DNA of 64,000 nt, from contig CP150183.1 of NCBI GenBank assembly GCA_037965595.1, positions 1,302,001-1,366,000 of the forward strand. Reading direction: 5' to 3'. Position 1 is the first letter of the stretch; every line of letters begins with the position of its first letter. Origin of the DNA: Alkalihalobacillus sp. FSL W8-0930 (lineage in GTDB: Bacteria; Bacillota; Bacilli; Bacillales; Bacillaceae_D). The position numbers were made by a program, and so were the translations under genes. Below the pieces are notes generated by a model. That model worked only from the letters and a program-made list of their open reading frames with translations. It had not been told where the DNA came from and searched no databases. Shown piece by piece: positions 28,239 to 38,191 of this stretch.

Positions 28239-29513
28239 TTATCGAGTGTTTTTCAAACGGCTATATAGTTGGGCTAAAGTTGCTTCGAATTTCCCAGTTT
28301 GTTTAGGAGAATAATACGAGCGATCCTTTAAAGGATTTGGTAAGTATTGTTGTTTGACCCACCCATTTTCGTAATCATGGGGATACTGATAGGTAACACC
28401 TCGTCCAAGATCTTTGGCCCCTTTATAATGAGCATCCTTTAAATGAGCCGGTACATCACCAACGCCACCTTTTCTTAAATCAGAAAGCGCATGGTCAATG
28501 GCTTGAATGGCACTATTTGACTTTGGTGAAAGACAAAGCTCAATGACTGCATTAGCAAGTGGAATTCGAGCTTCAGGAAAGCCTAATCGTTCTGCTGCTT
28601 CAATCGCAGATAAGGTTCGTTCGCCTGCTTGAGGACTGGCTAGACCAATGTCTTCGTAGGAAATGACAAGTAAGCGCCTAGCGATACTCACGAGATCACC
28701 CGCTTCAATTAAGCGAGCTAGATAGTGCAGGGCCGCATCAACATCACTACCACGAATGGATTTCTGAAAAGCTGAAAGAACATCGTAATAGGCATCGCCA
28801 TCTTTATCATGCTGATAGCTTTTCTTTTGTATACTTTTTTCGGCTATTTGTTTAGTGATACGTTTTGGGCCGTCTTTTGGTTTTGGAGTAGAAAGAATCG
28901 CTACTTCCAGTCCGTTTAAAGCAGACCGCGCGTCACCACCACAGGCTGCTGCTAAGTGATCAAGTGCTTCGTCATCAACTTCAAGTTCTGCGTTACCATA
29001 CCCATTCACTGGATCTTGAACCGCTCGAATGAGGGCTTTTTTTATCTCAACTGGTTCGAGTGGTGTTAATTCAAAGATATGACACCGGCTTCGAATGGCT
29101 GGGTTAATCGCATGGTAAGGGTTTGATGTCGTTGCACCAATCATGATAATTAATCCATTTTCTAAATGAGGTAACAAAAAATCTTGTTTTGTTTTGTCTA
29201 GTCGATGTACCTCGTCCATGATGGCGATCATTTGACCGTGCATTTTGGCCTCAGCCACAAGTGTTTCCATGTCTTTTTTGTTATGCATAACCGCATTCAG
29301 CAGCTTGAATGGAAGGTTCATTGTTCCGGCAATAGCTCTGGCGATTGATGTTTTACCAGTTCCAGGAGGACCGTATAAAATCATGGATCCTAACTGATTG
29401 GCATCTATCATTCTTCGTAAGAGCTCACCTTCTCCAAGTAATTGCTCTTGACCGATCACATCATGAATGGATTGTGGTCGTATTCGGTAAGCGAGTGGTT
29501 GCTTTTTCAACAA
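28239..29513 (-). CDS. rarA: Replication-associated recombination protein RarA
   Basis: RarA (MgsA, WHIP family) is an AAA+ ATPase related to clamp-loader subunits that acts at stalled replication forks. The 424-residue protein has Walker A LYGPPGTGKTSIARA (about residue 50), Walker B IAIMDEVHRLDK, the sensor 1 region GATTSNPYHAI, an arginine finger in NPAIRSRCHIFEL, and the C-terminal tetramerisation domain with SYEDIGLASPQA. It starts at one of two adjacent TTG codons (29513 or 29510) after AAAGGAGAG. It is YrvN in B. subtilis, in the same place before cymR. Confidence 0.95.
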   Translation of the reverse strand: MLKKQPLAYRIRPQSIHDVIGQEQLLGEGELLRRMIDANQLGSMILYGPPGTGKTSIARAIAGTMNLPFKLLNAVMHNKKDMETLVAEAKMHGQMIAIMDEVHRLDKTKQDFLLPHLENGLIIMIGATTSNPYHAINPAIRSRCHIFELTPLEPVEIKKALIRAVQDPVNGYGNAELEVDDEALDHLAAACGGDARSALNGLEVAILSTPKPKDGPKRITKQIAEKSIQKKSYQHDKDGDAYYDVLSAFQKSIRGSDVDAALHYLARLIEAGDLVSIARRLLVISYEDIGLASPQAGERTLSAIEAAERLGFPEARIPLANAVIELCLSPKSNSAIQAIDHALSDLRKGGVGDVPAHLKDAHYKGAKDLGRGVTYQYPHDYENGWVKQQYLPNPLKDRSYYSPKQTGKFEATLAQLYSRLKNTR

Positions 29514-29531
29514 ACTTCTCTCCTTTAAATT

Positions 29532-29553
29532 GTTACTCTATTAGTAGAGTAAC
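29532..29553. promoter_or_regulatory. Long perfect palindrome upstream of rarA
   Basis: Nine-base arms GTTACTCTA (29532-29540) and TAGAGTAAC (29545-29553) flank TTAG. It lies 18 bases before the rarA start codon in the rarA-yczE intergenic region, with no T run on either side. It looks like an operator for a dimeric repressor or a leader hairpin. Confidence 0.6.
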
Positions 29554-29621
29554 ATGTTAGACTAGGAACGAGAAACGTTTATGAATTGCCATCTTATGAG
29601 TATCATCTGTTAAGTGAATCA

Positions 29622-29630
29622 TGATATAAT
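29622..29630 (+). promoter_or_regulatory. Extended -10 promoter for the yczE-like gene and cymR
   Basis: TGA directly followed by a perfect TATAAT (29625-29630) forms an extended -10. No good -35 is present at the expected distance. It lies 31 bases before the TTG start of the YczE-like gene. Confidence 0.55.
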
Positions 29631-29660
29631 AGCTAGGAATTATCGGGAAGAAGGGATTAT

Positions 29661-30368
29661 TTGTTACATCTTCGAAACGGACTTCGGGTCCAAACATTAG
29701 GGCTCCGTTGGCTCTTTTTTCTTTTTGGCCTGATGGTGATGTCTTTTGGCATTGCATTAATGATTCGTGCAGAGCTCGGAATTGCTCCTTGGGAAGTGTT
29801 ACATGTTGGACTGATGCAGCAATTTGGTTTAACTGTAGGCTCGTGGTCGATCCTAACCGGTGTTGCGATTTTAATTGGTTCGGGTTTATTGTTAAGAGAG
29901 TGGCCAAAAGTAGGAGCGGTCGTTAACATGATCTTAGTCGGTGTGTTTATCGACTTATTTTTGTTCATTCTGCCAACAGTTGATCAAACAACCATTCGCT
30001 GGATGATGTTAGTTGCAAGTATTTTCATTAACGGATATGGAATTGGATTATATATTGCACCGGGTCTTGGCGCTGGGCCTAGAGATAGTCTGATGCTTGC
30101 ATTAAACAAGCGCACAGGCTGGAGTGTTCAGCGGGTCCGAATTGCACTTGAGATTACGGTGTTAACTGTAGGATGGCTTTTAGGTGGACCTGTATTCTTG
30201 GGTACACTATTATACTGTGTAGGAATTAGCTACGTGGTCGGAATTACATTACCACACGGAAAACGATTGGTTCAATCATTTTTAGAAAGAGGGATTCAAT
30301 ATGAAGATATCAACAAAGGGACGTTACGGGTTGACCATCATGATGGCACTGGCGAAGAAATCAGGTGA
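29661..30368 (+). CDS. YczE/YitT-type integral membrane protein
   Basis: This is a 235-residue membrane protein with five hydrophobic helices. The two conserved motifs of the YczE family are FGIALMIRAELGIAPWEVLH and YGIGLYIAPGLGAGPRDSLM. In B. subtilis YczE affects antibiotic synthesis, but its mechanism is unknown. The start is TTG at 29661 after a GGGAAGAAGGG ribosome site. Its last 68 bases overlap the start of cymR in another frame, so the final 22 residues are read from cymR coding sequence. This is unusually long for an operon overlap and could reflect loss of an earlier stop. Confidence 0.85.
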   Translation: MLHLRNGLRVQTLGLRWLFFLFGLMVMSFGIALMIRAELGIAPWEVLHVGLMQQFGLTVGSWSILTGVAILIGSGLLLREWPKVGAVVNMILVGVFIDLFLFILPTVDQTTIRWMMLVASIFINGYGIGLYIAPGLGAGPRDSLMLALNKRTGWSVQRVRIALEITVLTVGWLLGGPVFLGTLLYCVGISYVVGITLPHGKRLVQSFLERGIQYEDINKGTLRVDHHDGTGEEIR

Positions 30369-30720
30369 TGGTCCAGTTTCATTAAAGTCCATTGCCAAGG
30401 AATACGATTTGTCTGAGCATTATCTAGAGCAGCTTATTGCTCCTCTCCGAAATGCAATGCTTGTGAAAAGCGTACGTGGAGCTTATGGCGGCTACATGCT
30501 AGCAAAAGAGGCTAAACAAATTACGGCAGGAGACATCATTCGTGTGTTAGAAGGACCAATTAGTCCTGTAGAAGTACTTGAAGACGAAGAGCCTGCAAAG
30601 CGTGATCTATGGATTAAAATTCGTGATGCTGTGAAAGACGTGCTTGATTCTACGACACTCGATGATTTAGCAACCTTTAAAACAGAGGGCGAACAAGAGT
30701 ATTACATGTTCTATATTTAA
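30301..30720 (+). CDS. cymR: Rrf2-family cysteine metabolism repressor CymR
   Basis: CymR is the master repressor of cysteine and sulfur genes and works in complex with CysK. The 139-residue protein has the Rrf2 winged helix-turn-helix start MKISTKGRYGLTIMMALAKK, SLKSIAKEYDLSEHYLEQLI, and GAYGGYMLAKEAKQITAGDI. It lacks the three cysteines of Fe-S Rrf2 proteins such as IscR, as expected of CymR. Its ribosome site lies inside the YczE-like gene. It precedes iscS-mnmA as in B. subtilis (yrzC-yrvO). The tcyP gene at 61064 is a CymR target in B. subtilis. Confidence 0.93.
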   Translation: MKISTKGRYGLTIMMALAKKSGDGPVSLKSIAKEYDLSEHYLEQLIAPLRNAMLVKSVRGAYGGYMLAKEAKQITAGDIIRVLEGPISPVEVLEDEEPAKRDLWIKIRDAVKDVLDSTTLDDLATFKTEGEQEYYMFYI

Positions 30721-30750
30721 ATCAGTTTTTATAAAAAAGTAGGTGATTTT

Positions 30751-31911
30751 TTGGAACGAATTTATCTAGATCATGCTGCAACCTCGCCGATGCACCCGGA
30801 TGTACTCGAGGCCATGATGCCTTATTTAACAGAGGTGTTTGGAAATGCTTCAAGCATCCACAGGACGGGAAGAAGAGCAAGGCAGGCATTAGATGAGGCA
30901 CGGGCGCAAATTGCAACCGAACTACATGTGACGCCAAGCACGATTCTTTTTACAAGTGGTGGGACGGAAGCCGATAATGTTGCGTTAATTGGGTATGCAA
31001 AGGCGAATCAGCACAAAGGTCGCCATATTATTACAACGAAAATTGAACATCATGCGGTCTTGCACACATGTGCACAGCTAGAACGAGAAGGTTTTGAAGT
31101 AACCTATCTACCTGTTGATGAGACAGGGATGATTTCTATTGATGACTTTGACCAGGCGTTACGAGCTGACACAATCCTTGTTTCAATTATGTATGGAAAT
31201 AATGAAGTAGGGACTATTCAGCCGATACCAGAGCTTGGTCTAAGATTAAAAGAGCATCAAGCTGTTCTTCACACGGACGCCATTCAAGCGGCAGGGAGTC
31301 TTGATCTATCTATCCACCAGCTCCATGTAGACCTTCTATCTGTCAGTGCTCATAAGCTTAACGGGCCAAAGGGAGTTGGTTTTCTTTATGTAGGAGAAGA
31401 TATCACGATCGCTCCACCCTTCTATGGCGGCGAGCAAGAACGAAAGAGACGTGCAGGAACAGAGAACATTGCCGGTATCATTGGGCTTGCTGAGAGTTTC
31501 GTACGAGCTACCAAGGAACAAAAACAAAAAAACGAGCAATATCGTACCTATAAAGAGCTTTTTTCTGCTATTCTTAATCAGGAAGAAATTGATTTCTCGG
31601 TGAACGGCCATCCGAGTGATTCTCTTCCTCATATATTAAACATTAGTTTTCCCCGAGTGAACGTTGAATCAATGCTTGTAAATCTTGATTTGGCTGGGAT
31701 TGAAGCTTCAAGCGGGTCTGCTTGTACAGCGGGCTCCATTGAACCATCTCATGTATTAACAGCTATGTTTGGCGAAAATAACGAACGGGCAAAAACAGCT
31801 ATTCGATATAGTTTTGGGATCGGTAATTCCGAATTTGAAATAGAGACCGCTGCACGTGAAACGGCTAAAATCGTGAAACGATATCAAAAGCAGCAGCCTT
31901 TTATTGTGTAG
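30751..31911 (+). CDS. Cysteine desulfurase (YrvO/IscS type)
   Basis: This PLP enzyme takes sulfur from cysteine and passes it as a persulfide to MnmA for 2-thiouridine synthesis. The 386-residue protein has the N-terminal YLDHAATSPMHP, the PLP lysine in SVSAHKLNGPKGVGFLYV, and the catalytic-loop cysteine in SSGSACTAGS. It starts with TTG at 30751 after GTAGGTGAT. It lies 23 bases before mnmA, the same dedicated pair as YrvO-MnmA in B. subtilis. Confidence 0.95.
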   Translation: MERIYLDHAATSPMHPDVLEAMMPYLTEVFGNASSIHRTGRRARQALDEARAQIATELHVTPSTILFTSGGTEADNVALIGYAKANQHKGRHIITTKIEHHAVLHTCAQLEREGFEVTYLPVDETGMISIDDFDQALRADTILVSIMYGNNEVGTIQPIPELGLRLKEHQAVLHTDAIQAAGSLDLSIHQLHVDLLSVSAHKLNGPKGVGFLYVGEDITIAPPFYGGEQERKRRAGTENIAGIIGLAESFVRATKEQKQKNEQYRTYKELFSAILNQEEIDFSVNGHPSDSLPHILNISFPRVNVESMLVNLDLAGIEASSGSACTAGSIEPSHVLTAMFGENNERAKTAIRYSFGIGNSEFEIETAARETAKIVKRYQKQQPFIV

Positions 31912-31916
31912 CATAA

Positions 31917-33060
<1,144 letters not shown>

Positions 33061-33079
33061 CAAGTGAGGAGAATGAATA

Positions 33080-33739
33080 ATGAGTACATTAAATGAAAAT
33101 GGTATTGAACACATGAGAAATCAGCGATATGAGGAAGCGGGCAAAGCATTTACAGAAGCGATTGAAACAGATCCTAAAGATCCTGCTGCTTATATTAACT
33201 TTGGGAACTTACTTTCATTATTAGATGATAATGAGCGTGCACTCGTTTTCTTTGACCGGGCCATAGGGCTTGATGAGAATGCGGCTACAGCTTATTACGG
33301 TGCAGGTACAATCTATTACAAGCAAGATCAATTCGAAGAGGCTGTTAAAATGTTTAAACAAGCATTAATGAAACAGCTTGATGAAGCAGACTTGTATTTT
33401 ATGTTAGGAATGAGCTATTACCAGCTAGGTTCTCTCCCTCATGCATGTGCAAATTTCCAACGTGCTGTGGAATTAAATGACGCAGACGTAGATGCAAACT
33501 TCCAGCTTGGCTTAACATTTGCTCAGCTTGAGCAGCTTGATGAAGCGATGCCTTACTTACTCAAAACAGTTGAGCTTAATCCAAATCATGCGGATGCTTA
33601 TTACAACTTAGGTGTTGCTTATGCTAGTAAGGATCAAGCAGAGGATGCCCTTGCTTCTTTTGATAAGGCGCTTCAAGTACAGCCAGATCATGTACTCGCG
33701 GGGAACGGGAAAAAGATTATTGAACAAGCCTTAAATTGA
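33080..33739 (+). CDS. Tetratricopeptide-repeat protein (YrrB-like)
   Basis: This is a 219-residue soluble protein built almost entirely of six TPR units with the usual 34-residue period, for example PAAYINFGNLLSLLDDNERA and ADAYYNLGVAYASKDQAEDA. TPR arrays mediate protein contacts. The position between mnmA and recD2 matches YrrB of B. subtilis, whose structure is known but whose partner is not established. It lies 12 bases before recD2, so the two are probably cotranscribed. Confidence 0.9.
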   Translation: MSTLNENGIEHMRNQRYEEAGKAFTEAIETDPKDPAAYINFGNLLSLLDDNERALVFFDRAIGLDENAATAYYGAGTIYYKQDQFEEAVKMFKQALMKQLDEADLYFMLGMSYYQLGSLPHACANFQRAVELNDADVDANFQLGLTFAQLEQLDEAMPYLLKTVELNPNHADAYYNLGVAYASKDQAEDALASFDKALQVQPDHVLAGNGKKIIEQALN

Positions 33740-33751
33740 GGGTGAGGAACG

Positions 33752-36046
33752 TTGGAACAATCAGGAGAGCAAACAAATGACGTACAACGGGGATTTGTAA
33801 AAGGAGAGATTTCTCACGTTGTCTTTAGAAACGATGAAAACTTTTACACTGTGGCTGTTGTGCGTGTTCGAGAAACGAATGAAGATCTCGATGAAAAAAA
33901 ACTAACCGTTGTCGGTGTACTGCCTCATGTTGAGCAGGATGAAACGTTTATCTTTTTCGGGAGCATTGCCGATCATCCGAAGTTTGGTATTCAATATAAA
34001 GTGGAACAGAGCCGAAGAGACATTCCACAAAGCAAGCAAGGAATCATTAAATATCTTGCCAGTGATCGGTTTCCGGGTATCGGTACAAAAACTGCTGAAG
34101 CGATTGTAGAAAAGCTTGGAGACAAAGCGATTTCTAGAATTGTTGAGAATCGAAAGGTCTTACTTGATATCCCCGGATTAAAAGAAGAAAAAGCGGCTCA
34201 GCTTTATGAAAATTTGTACGAACAGCAAGGCGTTGAGCAGGTCCTGATTGTCTTATCGGAACATGGATTTGGTGTAGATCTTGCCTTAAAGATTTTTCAA
34301 GTCTACAAAACACAAGCACTAGAGATTATTAAACACAATCCATACCAACTGATTCACGATGTAGATGGTATAGGCTTTAGACGAGCGGATCAATTGGGTG
34401 CTTCGATTGGTTTAACAGGTAATCATCCGGATCGCCTGCGAGCAGGGTGCTCTTTTCTAGTCCATGAGTTATGTATTCAGGAAGGTCATATGTATATCGA
34501 GTCTAATGTTTTAACAAATCAAGCTGTAGCACTTTTGTCGTCGCCAAACGACAAGATCACTCAAGAAGAAATTCAAGAACAGCTTGTCTTAATGAATGAA
34601 GAAGGCTTGCTTGTGGTTGAAGAAACAAGAGTGTATACAAAATCATTGTATGGTGCAGAAAAAGGCATTGCTTCAAACATTCGCCGATTGCTCTCAGCAG
34701 AGGTAAAAGATGAATTTCCTGAAGCGGAATTTTTAAAAACATTAGGCGAGCTTGAAGAAGAGTGGGGCATGGAATATGCTTCCTCACAAAAACAAGCCAT
34801 TCAAGAAGCAATTGCTAAGCCTCTTATGCTTTTAACAGGCGGACCAGGTACAGGAAAAACGACGGTTATTCGCGGAATCGTAGAAGTCTATGCTCGTTTG
34901 CATGGGTTATCATTAGATCCCAGGGCGTACACGTCAAGTAATCCTTTTCCGATATTGCTGACCGCTCCAACAGGCCGTGCTGCTAAGCGTATGTCTGAAG
35001 CGACCGGTCTACCGTCAGCTACCATTCACAGTATGCTTGGGTGGAAAGGCGGAGCGGGAGGGTTTGATAAAGGGGAGCATGAACCACTTAATGGTGAACT
35101 ACTCATCATTGATGAAATGTCGATGGTTGACAGTTGGGTAGCTAATTCGTTATTTAAAGCGATACCTAAGGGAATGCAGGTCGTTATTGTAGGAGACGAA
35201 AATCAATTACCATCTGTTGGTCCTGGTCAGGTATTAAGGGATTTAATTGATTCCAAAACGATGCCGCTTGTTGCATTAACGGATATTTACCGCCAAGCGG
35301 AGGGCTCTTCTATTATTGAGCTTGCACATGCGATGAAAGACGGCTATGCTCCACCTGATTTAACGAAAGCCCAATCGGATCGACGTTTTTTCCCTTGTAA
35401 AGTCGATCAGGTAAAAGATGTTGTTTGGCAGATCTGTGAAAATGCAGTGAAAAAAGGGTATGACGCCAGAGATATTCAAGTGCTTGCTCCAATGTACAAG
35501 GGAGGCGCAGGGATTACTGAATTAAATGCGATGCTGCAGGAACTTTTTAACCCCAAAAAAGAAAAGGTTCGTGAGCTTACATTCGGTGATCTTGTGTATC
35601 GAACGGGTGATGTTGTCCTTCAGCTTGTTAACAATCCTGAAGAACGCGTTTATAACGGAGACCGCGGTGAGATTGTAGCAATTTTTTATGCGAAAGAAAA
35701 TGCAGAACGAAAAGATCAAATTGTCGTTTCGTTTGATGGAACCGAGGTTGTCTATAATAAAACAGAGTTAAATCAATTAACCCACGCGTATTGCTGTTCG
35801 ATTCATAAAGCGCAAGGAAGTGAGTTCCCAATTGTAGTGCTTCCCGTTGTTCGTAGCTATAGTCGGATGCTACGTCGGAATCTTCTCTACACAGCAGTTA
35901 CTCGTGCGAAGCAATTTTTGTTAATGTGTGGAGAACAGCGTACAGTTGAATATACGATTACAAGTGGAGAGGATCTTGAGCGTCACTCCCAGCTTGTAAA
36001 CAGACTGCAGTTATTACTTGCAGAGCCAAAGTCGCAGAAAGCATAG
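33752..36046 (+). CDS. recD2: RecD2-type ATP-dependent DNA helicase
   Basis: RecD2 is a 5'-3' superfamily 1B helicase that acts without RecBC in replication fork maintenance. The 764-residue protein has the long N-terminal region with helix-hairpin-helix motifs (FPGIGTKTAEAIVEKLG). Walker A is LLTGGPGTGKTTVIRG. Walker B is LLIIDEMSMVDSW. QLPSVGPGQVLRDL, an SH3-like insert, and motif VI YTAVTRAKQ follow. It starts with TTG at 33752 after GGGTGAGGAAC. It is YrrC in B. subtilis. Confidence 0.95.
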   Translation: MEQSGEQTNDVQRGFVKGEISHVVFRNDENFYTVAVVRVRETNEDLDEKKLTVVGVLPHVEQDETFIFFGSIADHPKFGIQYKVEQSRRDIPQSKQGIIKYLASDRFPGIGTKTAEAIVEKLGDKAISRIVENRKVLLDIPGLKEEKAAQLYENLYEQQGVEQVLIVLSEHGFGVDLALKIFQVYKTQALEIIKHNPYQLIHDVDGIGFRRADQLGASIGLTGNHPDRLRAGCSFLVHELCIQEGHMYIESNVLTNQAVALLSSPNDKITQEEIQEQLVLMNEEGLLVVEETRVYTKSLYGAEKGIASNIRRLLSAEVKDEFPEAEFLKTLGELEEEWGMEYASSQKQAIQEAIAKPLMLLTGGPGTGKTTVIRGIVEVYARLHGLSLDPRAYTSSNPFPILLTAPTGRAAKRMSEATGLPSATIHSMLGWKGGAGGFDKGEHEPLNGELLIIDEMSMVDSWVANSLFKAIPKGMQVVIVGDENQLPSVGPGQVLRDLIDSKTMPLVALTDIYRQAEGSSIIELAHAMKDGYAPPDLTKAQSDRRFFPCKVDQVKDVVWQICENAVKKGYDARDIQVLAPMYKGGAGITELNAMLQELFNPKKEKVRELTFGDLVYRTGDVVLQLVNNPEERVYNGDRGEIVAIFYAKENAERKDQIVVSFDGTEVVYNKTELNQLTHAYCCSIHKAQGSEFPIVVLPVVRSYSRMLRRNLLYTAVTRAKQFLLMCGEQRTVEYTITSGEDLERHSQLVNRLQLLLAEPKSQKA

Positions 36047-36065
36047 TCTTTCAGCGGCTTTTTTT
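36029..36065 (+). terminator. Terminator overlapping the end of recD2
   Basis: A 13-base stem with one mismatch (36029-36041 with 36048-36060) is followed by TTTTTTT. The recD2 stop codon lies in the loop. Confidence 0.8.
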
Positions 36066-36157
36066 AATGTCATAAGGCAGCCTTTGAACTCGTCAGCATT
36101 TCTCATACAAGAACTGATTTTGGTTAAACTAAAAACGTTCGGAAGGAAGGTGACTCG

Positions 36158-36628
36158 TTGCGAACATTTGCATATGTTGAGGGTTTACCTGTGATTGAGA
36201 TGGAGCAGGGAACGGAATGTGGGCGAATTGTCGACGTATTCATATCAAGTAACCGGATCACCGGATTGCTCGTTAATATGCGCGGATGGTTTAACCGTCA
36301 TCGTCTTCTGGTACTCGATCAAGTATCAAGTATTGGGGATCAAGCCGTTATGATCCGAACAAAGGAAGTACTCACTGATTGCCATATTGGAAAAACAGAC
36401 GATACGCCGCTAGCGCTTGGACGGTGTAAGTTAAAAGGGATGGAGCTCTTTTCAGATTCAGGAGAGATGCTTGGTTTAATTGAAGATGTATATTTCAGCG
36501 GAGAAATGGGCACGATTGTGGGGTATAAAGTGACGGACGGTTTGCTTGCCGATTTGACTACTGGACAAAAGATGTGCCGGGGTCAGCATTTAATTCTAGG
36601 TAAGGAGCGAGCCATCCTCTCTAATTAA
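36158..36628 (+). CDS. PRC-barrel domain protein (YrrD-like)
   Basis: The 156-residue protein has two PRC-barrel units of about 70 residues each, both opening with a glycine-rich strand pattern (VIEMEQGTECGRIVDVFI and ELFSDSGEMLGLIEDVYF). PRC barrels occur in RimM and sporulation proteins and usually mediate binding. The TTG at 36158 follows GGAAGGAAGGTG. The next gene starts 13 bases downstream. The order recD2-yrrD-yrzR-yrzQ-yrrI matches B. subtilis. Function is unknown. Confidence 0.85.
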   Translation: MRTFAYVEGLPVIEMEQGTECGRIVDVFISSNRITGLLVNMRGWFNRHRLLVLDQVSSIGDQAVMIRTKEVLTDCHIGKTDDTPLALGRCKLKGMELFSDSGEMLGLIEDVYFSGEMGTIVGYKVTDGLLADLTTGQKMCRGQHLILGKERAILSN

Positions 36629-36641
36629 AGGAGGCCCCGCA

Positions 36642-36830
36642 ATGCGCTGCCCAAATTGTCGAAGTATAGATATCGGAAAGATTGGAACAAATCAATACTA
36701 CTGCTGGAGCTGCTTTGTTGAAATGAGTATTGTCCAAGGCAGACTATCTCTTCATCAAGTGGAGGAGGATGGTTCATTAAGCTCGTTGGATGACTTATTT
36801 GAAGATGAACAGCTTCGAATGGAGAAGTAA
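36642..36830 (+). CDS. Small zinc-ribbon-like protein of 62 residues
   Basis: Two cysteine pairs (CPNC at residues 3-6 and CWSC at residues 21-24) form a likely zinc knuckle. The rest is acidic (HQVEEDGSLSSLDDLFEDEQL). A GGAGGCCCC ribosome site precedes the ATG. It sits in the run of small genes between the PRC-barrel gene and the AI-2E-type transporter gene, where B. subtilis has yrzR, but the match of names is by position only. Function is unknown. Confidence 0.8.
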   Translation: MRCPNCRSIDIGKIGTNQYYCWSCFVEMSIVQGRLSLHQVEEDGSLSSLDDLFEDEQLRMEK

Positions 36831-36847
36831 AACGAGGAGATGAGTAC

Positions 36848-37036
36848 ATGCGTCGAACAATGAAACCATTACTATTAGTGGGGTTAGGTGCAGCAATCTA
36901 TTCCATGAATCAGGCTAAGTCTACGTCAATGCGTGACGAGTGGCTTCATAAGATAGAAAAGTTCACTTCTGAACCGCTCATCTCAAAAAAACAATGGAAA
37001 AAAACGAGAAAAAAAGTCATGAAAGCATTTCGTTAA
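36848..37036 (+). CDS. DUF3918-like small protein (YrzQ-like)
   Basis: This is a 62-residue protein with one N-terminal hydrophobic segment (PLLLVGLGAAIYSM) and a strongly basic tail (KKQWKKTRKKVMKAFR). Its size, layout and position match YrzQ. It is probably membrane-anchored, and its role is unknown. A CGAGGAGATGAG ribosome site precedes the ATG, and a hairpin follows. Confidence 0.78.
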   Translation: MRRTMKPLLLVGLGAAIYSMNQAKSTSMRDEWLHKIEKFTSEPLISKKQWKKTRKKVMKAFR

Positions 37037-37044
37037 ATAGACGT

Positions 37045-37075
37045 GCCGGAACAAGCTTTTGTTCCGGCTCTCTTT
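37045..37075 (+). terminator. Hairpin before the AI-2E transporter gene
   Basis: A perfect 10-bp stem (37045-37054 with 37059-37068) with loop GCTT is followed by a mixed pyrimidine run (TCTCTTT). The weak T run suggests partial termination. Confidence 0.65.
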
Positions 37076-37092
37076 ATATAAGGAGGAGAAAT

Positions 37093-38160
37093 ATGGGCGA
37101 GAAAAAACAATCTTTTTCATTCATCTTTCGCGCACTTCATTTATTTATTTGGCTCCTCATTCTTTATGCTTTCTTTTTGTTGTGGCCCTTTCTACAGCCA
37201 ATCTTACATGTAATTCTGAAAATCCTAACCCCATTACTTTTAGCTGGTCTGTTTGCATATATCTTGCATCCTCTTATTGATGGACTTCATCAATGGCGCC
37301 TTCCTCGGATGGTAGCTATCTTGCTTGTGTTTGGGCTTTTTTTAACGGGATTAGTACTCGGTGTTATGTACGGAGTGCCTGTCTTTATACGGCAGGTGCA
37401 GGACGTCATGCAGGTGTTGCCGAGTCAAGTAGAGCGAGTGATGGATGTCGTACATACATGGGAAGACTCTGTTGAACGCATGCCATTCTTTTTAAGAGAT
37501 CATTTGGATGATTGGTCTGATGAACTTATTATCGCTTCGGAAAAGTGGCTGGACCGACTGGAGACAGGCTTATTAGCTGCACTAAAATCAATACCATCCC
37601 TAGTAGTTATCCCGTTTTTAGTTTTTTACTTTTTAAAAGATATTTCATTGATCAAAAAAACAGTGTGGTATCTAACACCGACAAAGTGGAGAAAACCTTT
37701 AGCTTTATATGGTAAAGATGTGGACCATACGTTTGGAAGCTATATAAGAGGACAAATGCTGGTAGCAGCAGGAGTTGCAACATTATCAATCATCGGATTG
37801 TGGATAGTAGGTGTTCCTTATTCTGTATTGTTAGGCTTGTTTATTGGGGGAACCAATATCATTCCATACTTTGGTGCAATTATTGGAATGGTCCCTACCC
37901 TAATTGCTGCCCTACTTATCTCTTGGGAAAAGGCATTGTACACATTAATTATTCTTGCAGTCATTCAACAAATTGAAGGAAATGTACTTTCGCCGCTCAT
38001 TGTTGGGAGAACCTTGCATCTTCATCCCTTATTTATCATTCTGGCGCTGCTCGTTGGAGTGGAGCTTGGAGGAATCATTGGACTTCTTCTTGCCGTTCCG
38101 CTTCTAGCTGTATTAAAAGTGACGCTACTCCATGTGCGTCAGCACTTTCAGAATGATTGA
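37093..38160 (+). CDS. AI-2E family transporter (YrrI-like)
   Basis: This is a membrane protein of about 355 residues of the PerM/AI-2E family with eight predicted helices, including an N-terminal pair, a soluble insert (about 75-140), and the conserved VPYSVLLGLFIGGTNIIPYFGAIIG block. The family includes quorum-signal exporters and Na+(Li+)/H+ antiporters, so the substrate is open. The open frame extends back to 36994 through yrzQ and the hairpin. The ATG at 37093 directly after AAGGAGGAG is the real start. Its stop codon overlaps the -35 box of the alaS promoter. Confidence 0.9.
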   Translation: MGEKKQSFSFIFRALHLFIWLLILYAFFLLWPFLQPILHVILKILTPLLLAGLFAYILHPLIDGLHQWRLPRMVAILLVFGLFLTGLVLGVMYGVPVFIRQVQDVMQVLPSQVERVMDVVHTWEDSVERMPFFLRDHLDDWSDELIIASEKWLDRLETGLLAALKSIPSLVVIPFLVFYFLKDISLIKKTVWYLTPTKWRKPLALYGKDVDHTFGSYIRGQMLVAAGVATLSIIGLWIVGVPYSVLLGLFIGGTNIIPYFGAIIGMVPTLIAALLISWEKALYTLIILAVIQQIEGNVLSPLIVGRTLHLHPLFIILALLVGVELGGIIGLLLAVPLLAVLKVTLLHVRQHFQND

Positions 38161-38185
38161 CTTTTAGAAAAATGATTTTTATAAT
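38157..38185 (+). promoter_or_regulatory. Promoter of the alaS T-box transcript
   Basis: TTGACT at 38157-38162, a 17-base spacer and a perfect TATAAT at 38180-38185 form a strong promoter. The -35 box overlaps the TGA stop of the preceding transporter gene. Confidence 0.88.
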
Positions 38186-38191
38186 AACTAA

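Noticed and set aside
29557-29968. Minus-strand frames opposite the YczE-like gene
   Set aside because: The YczE-like gene has clear family motifs and membrane helices. The opposite frames have neither a ribosome site nor a recognisable domain.
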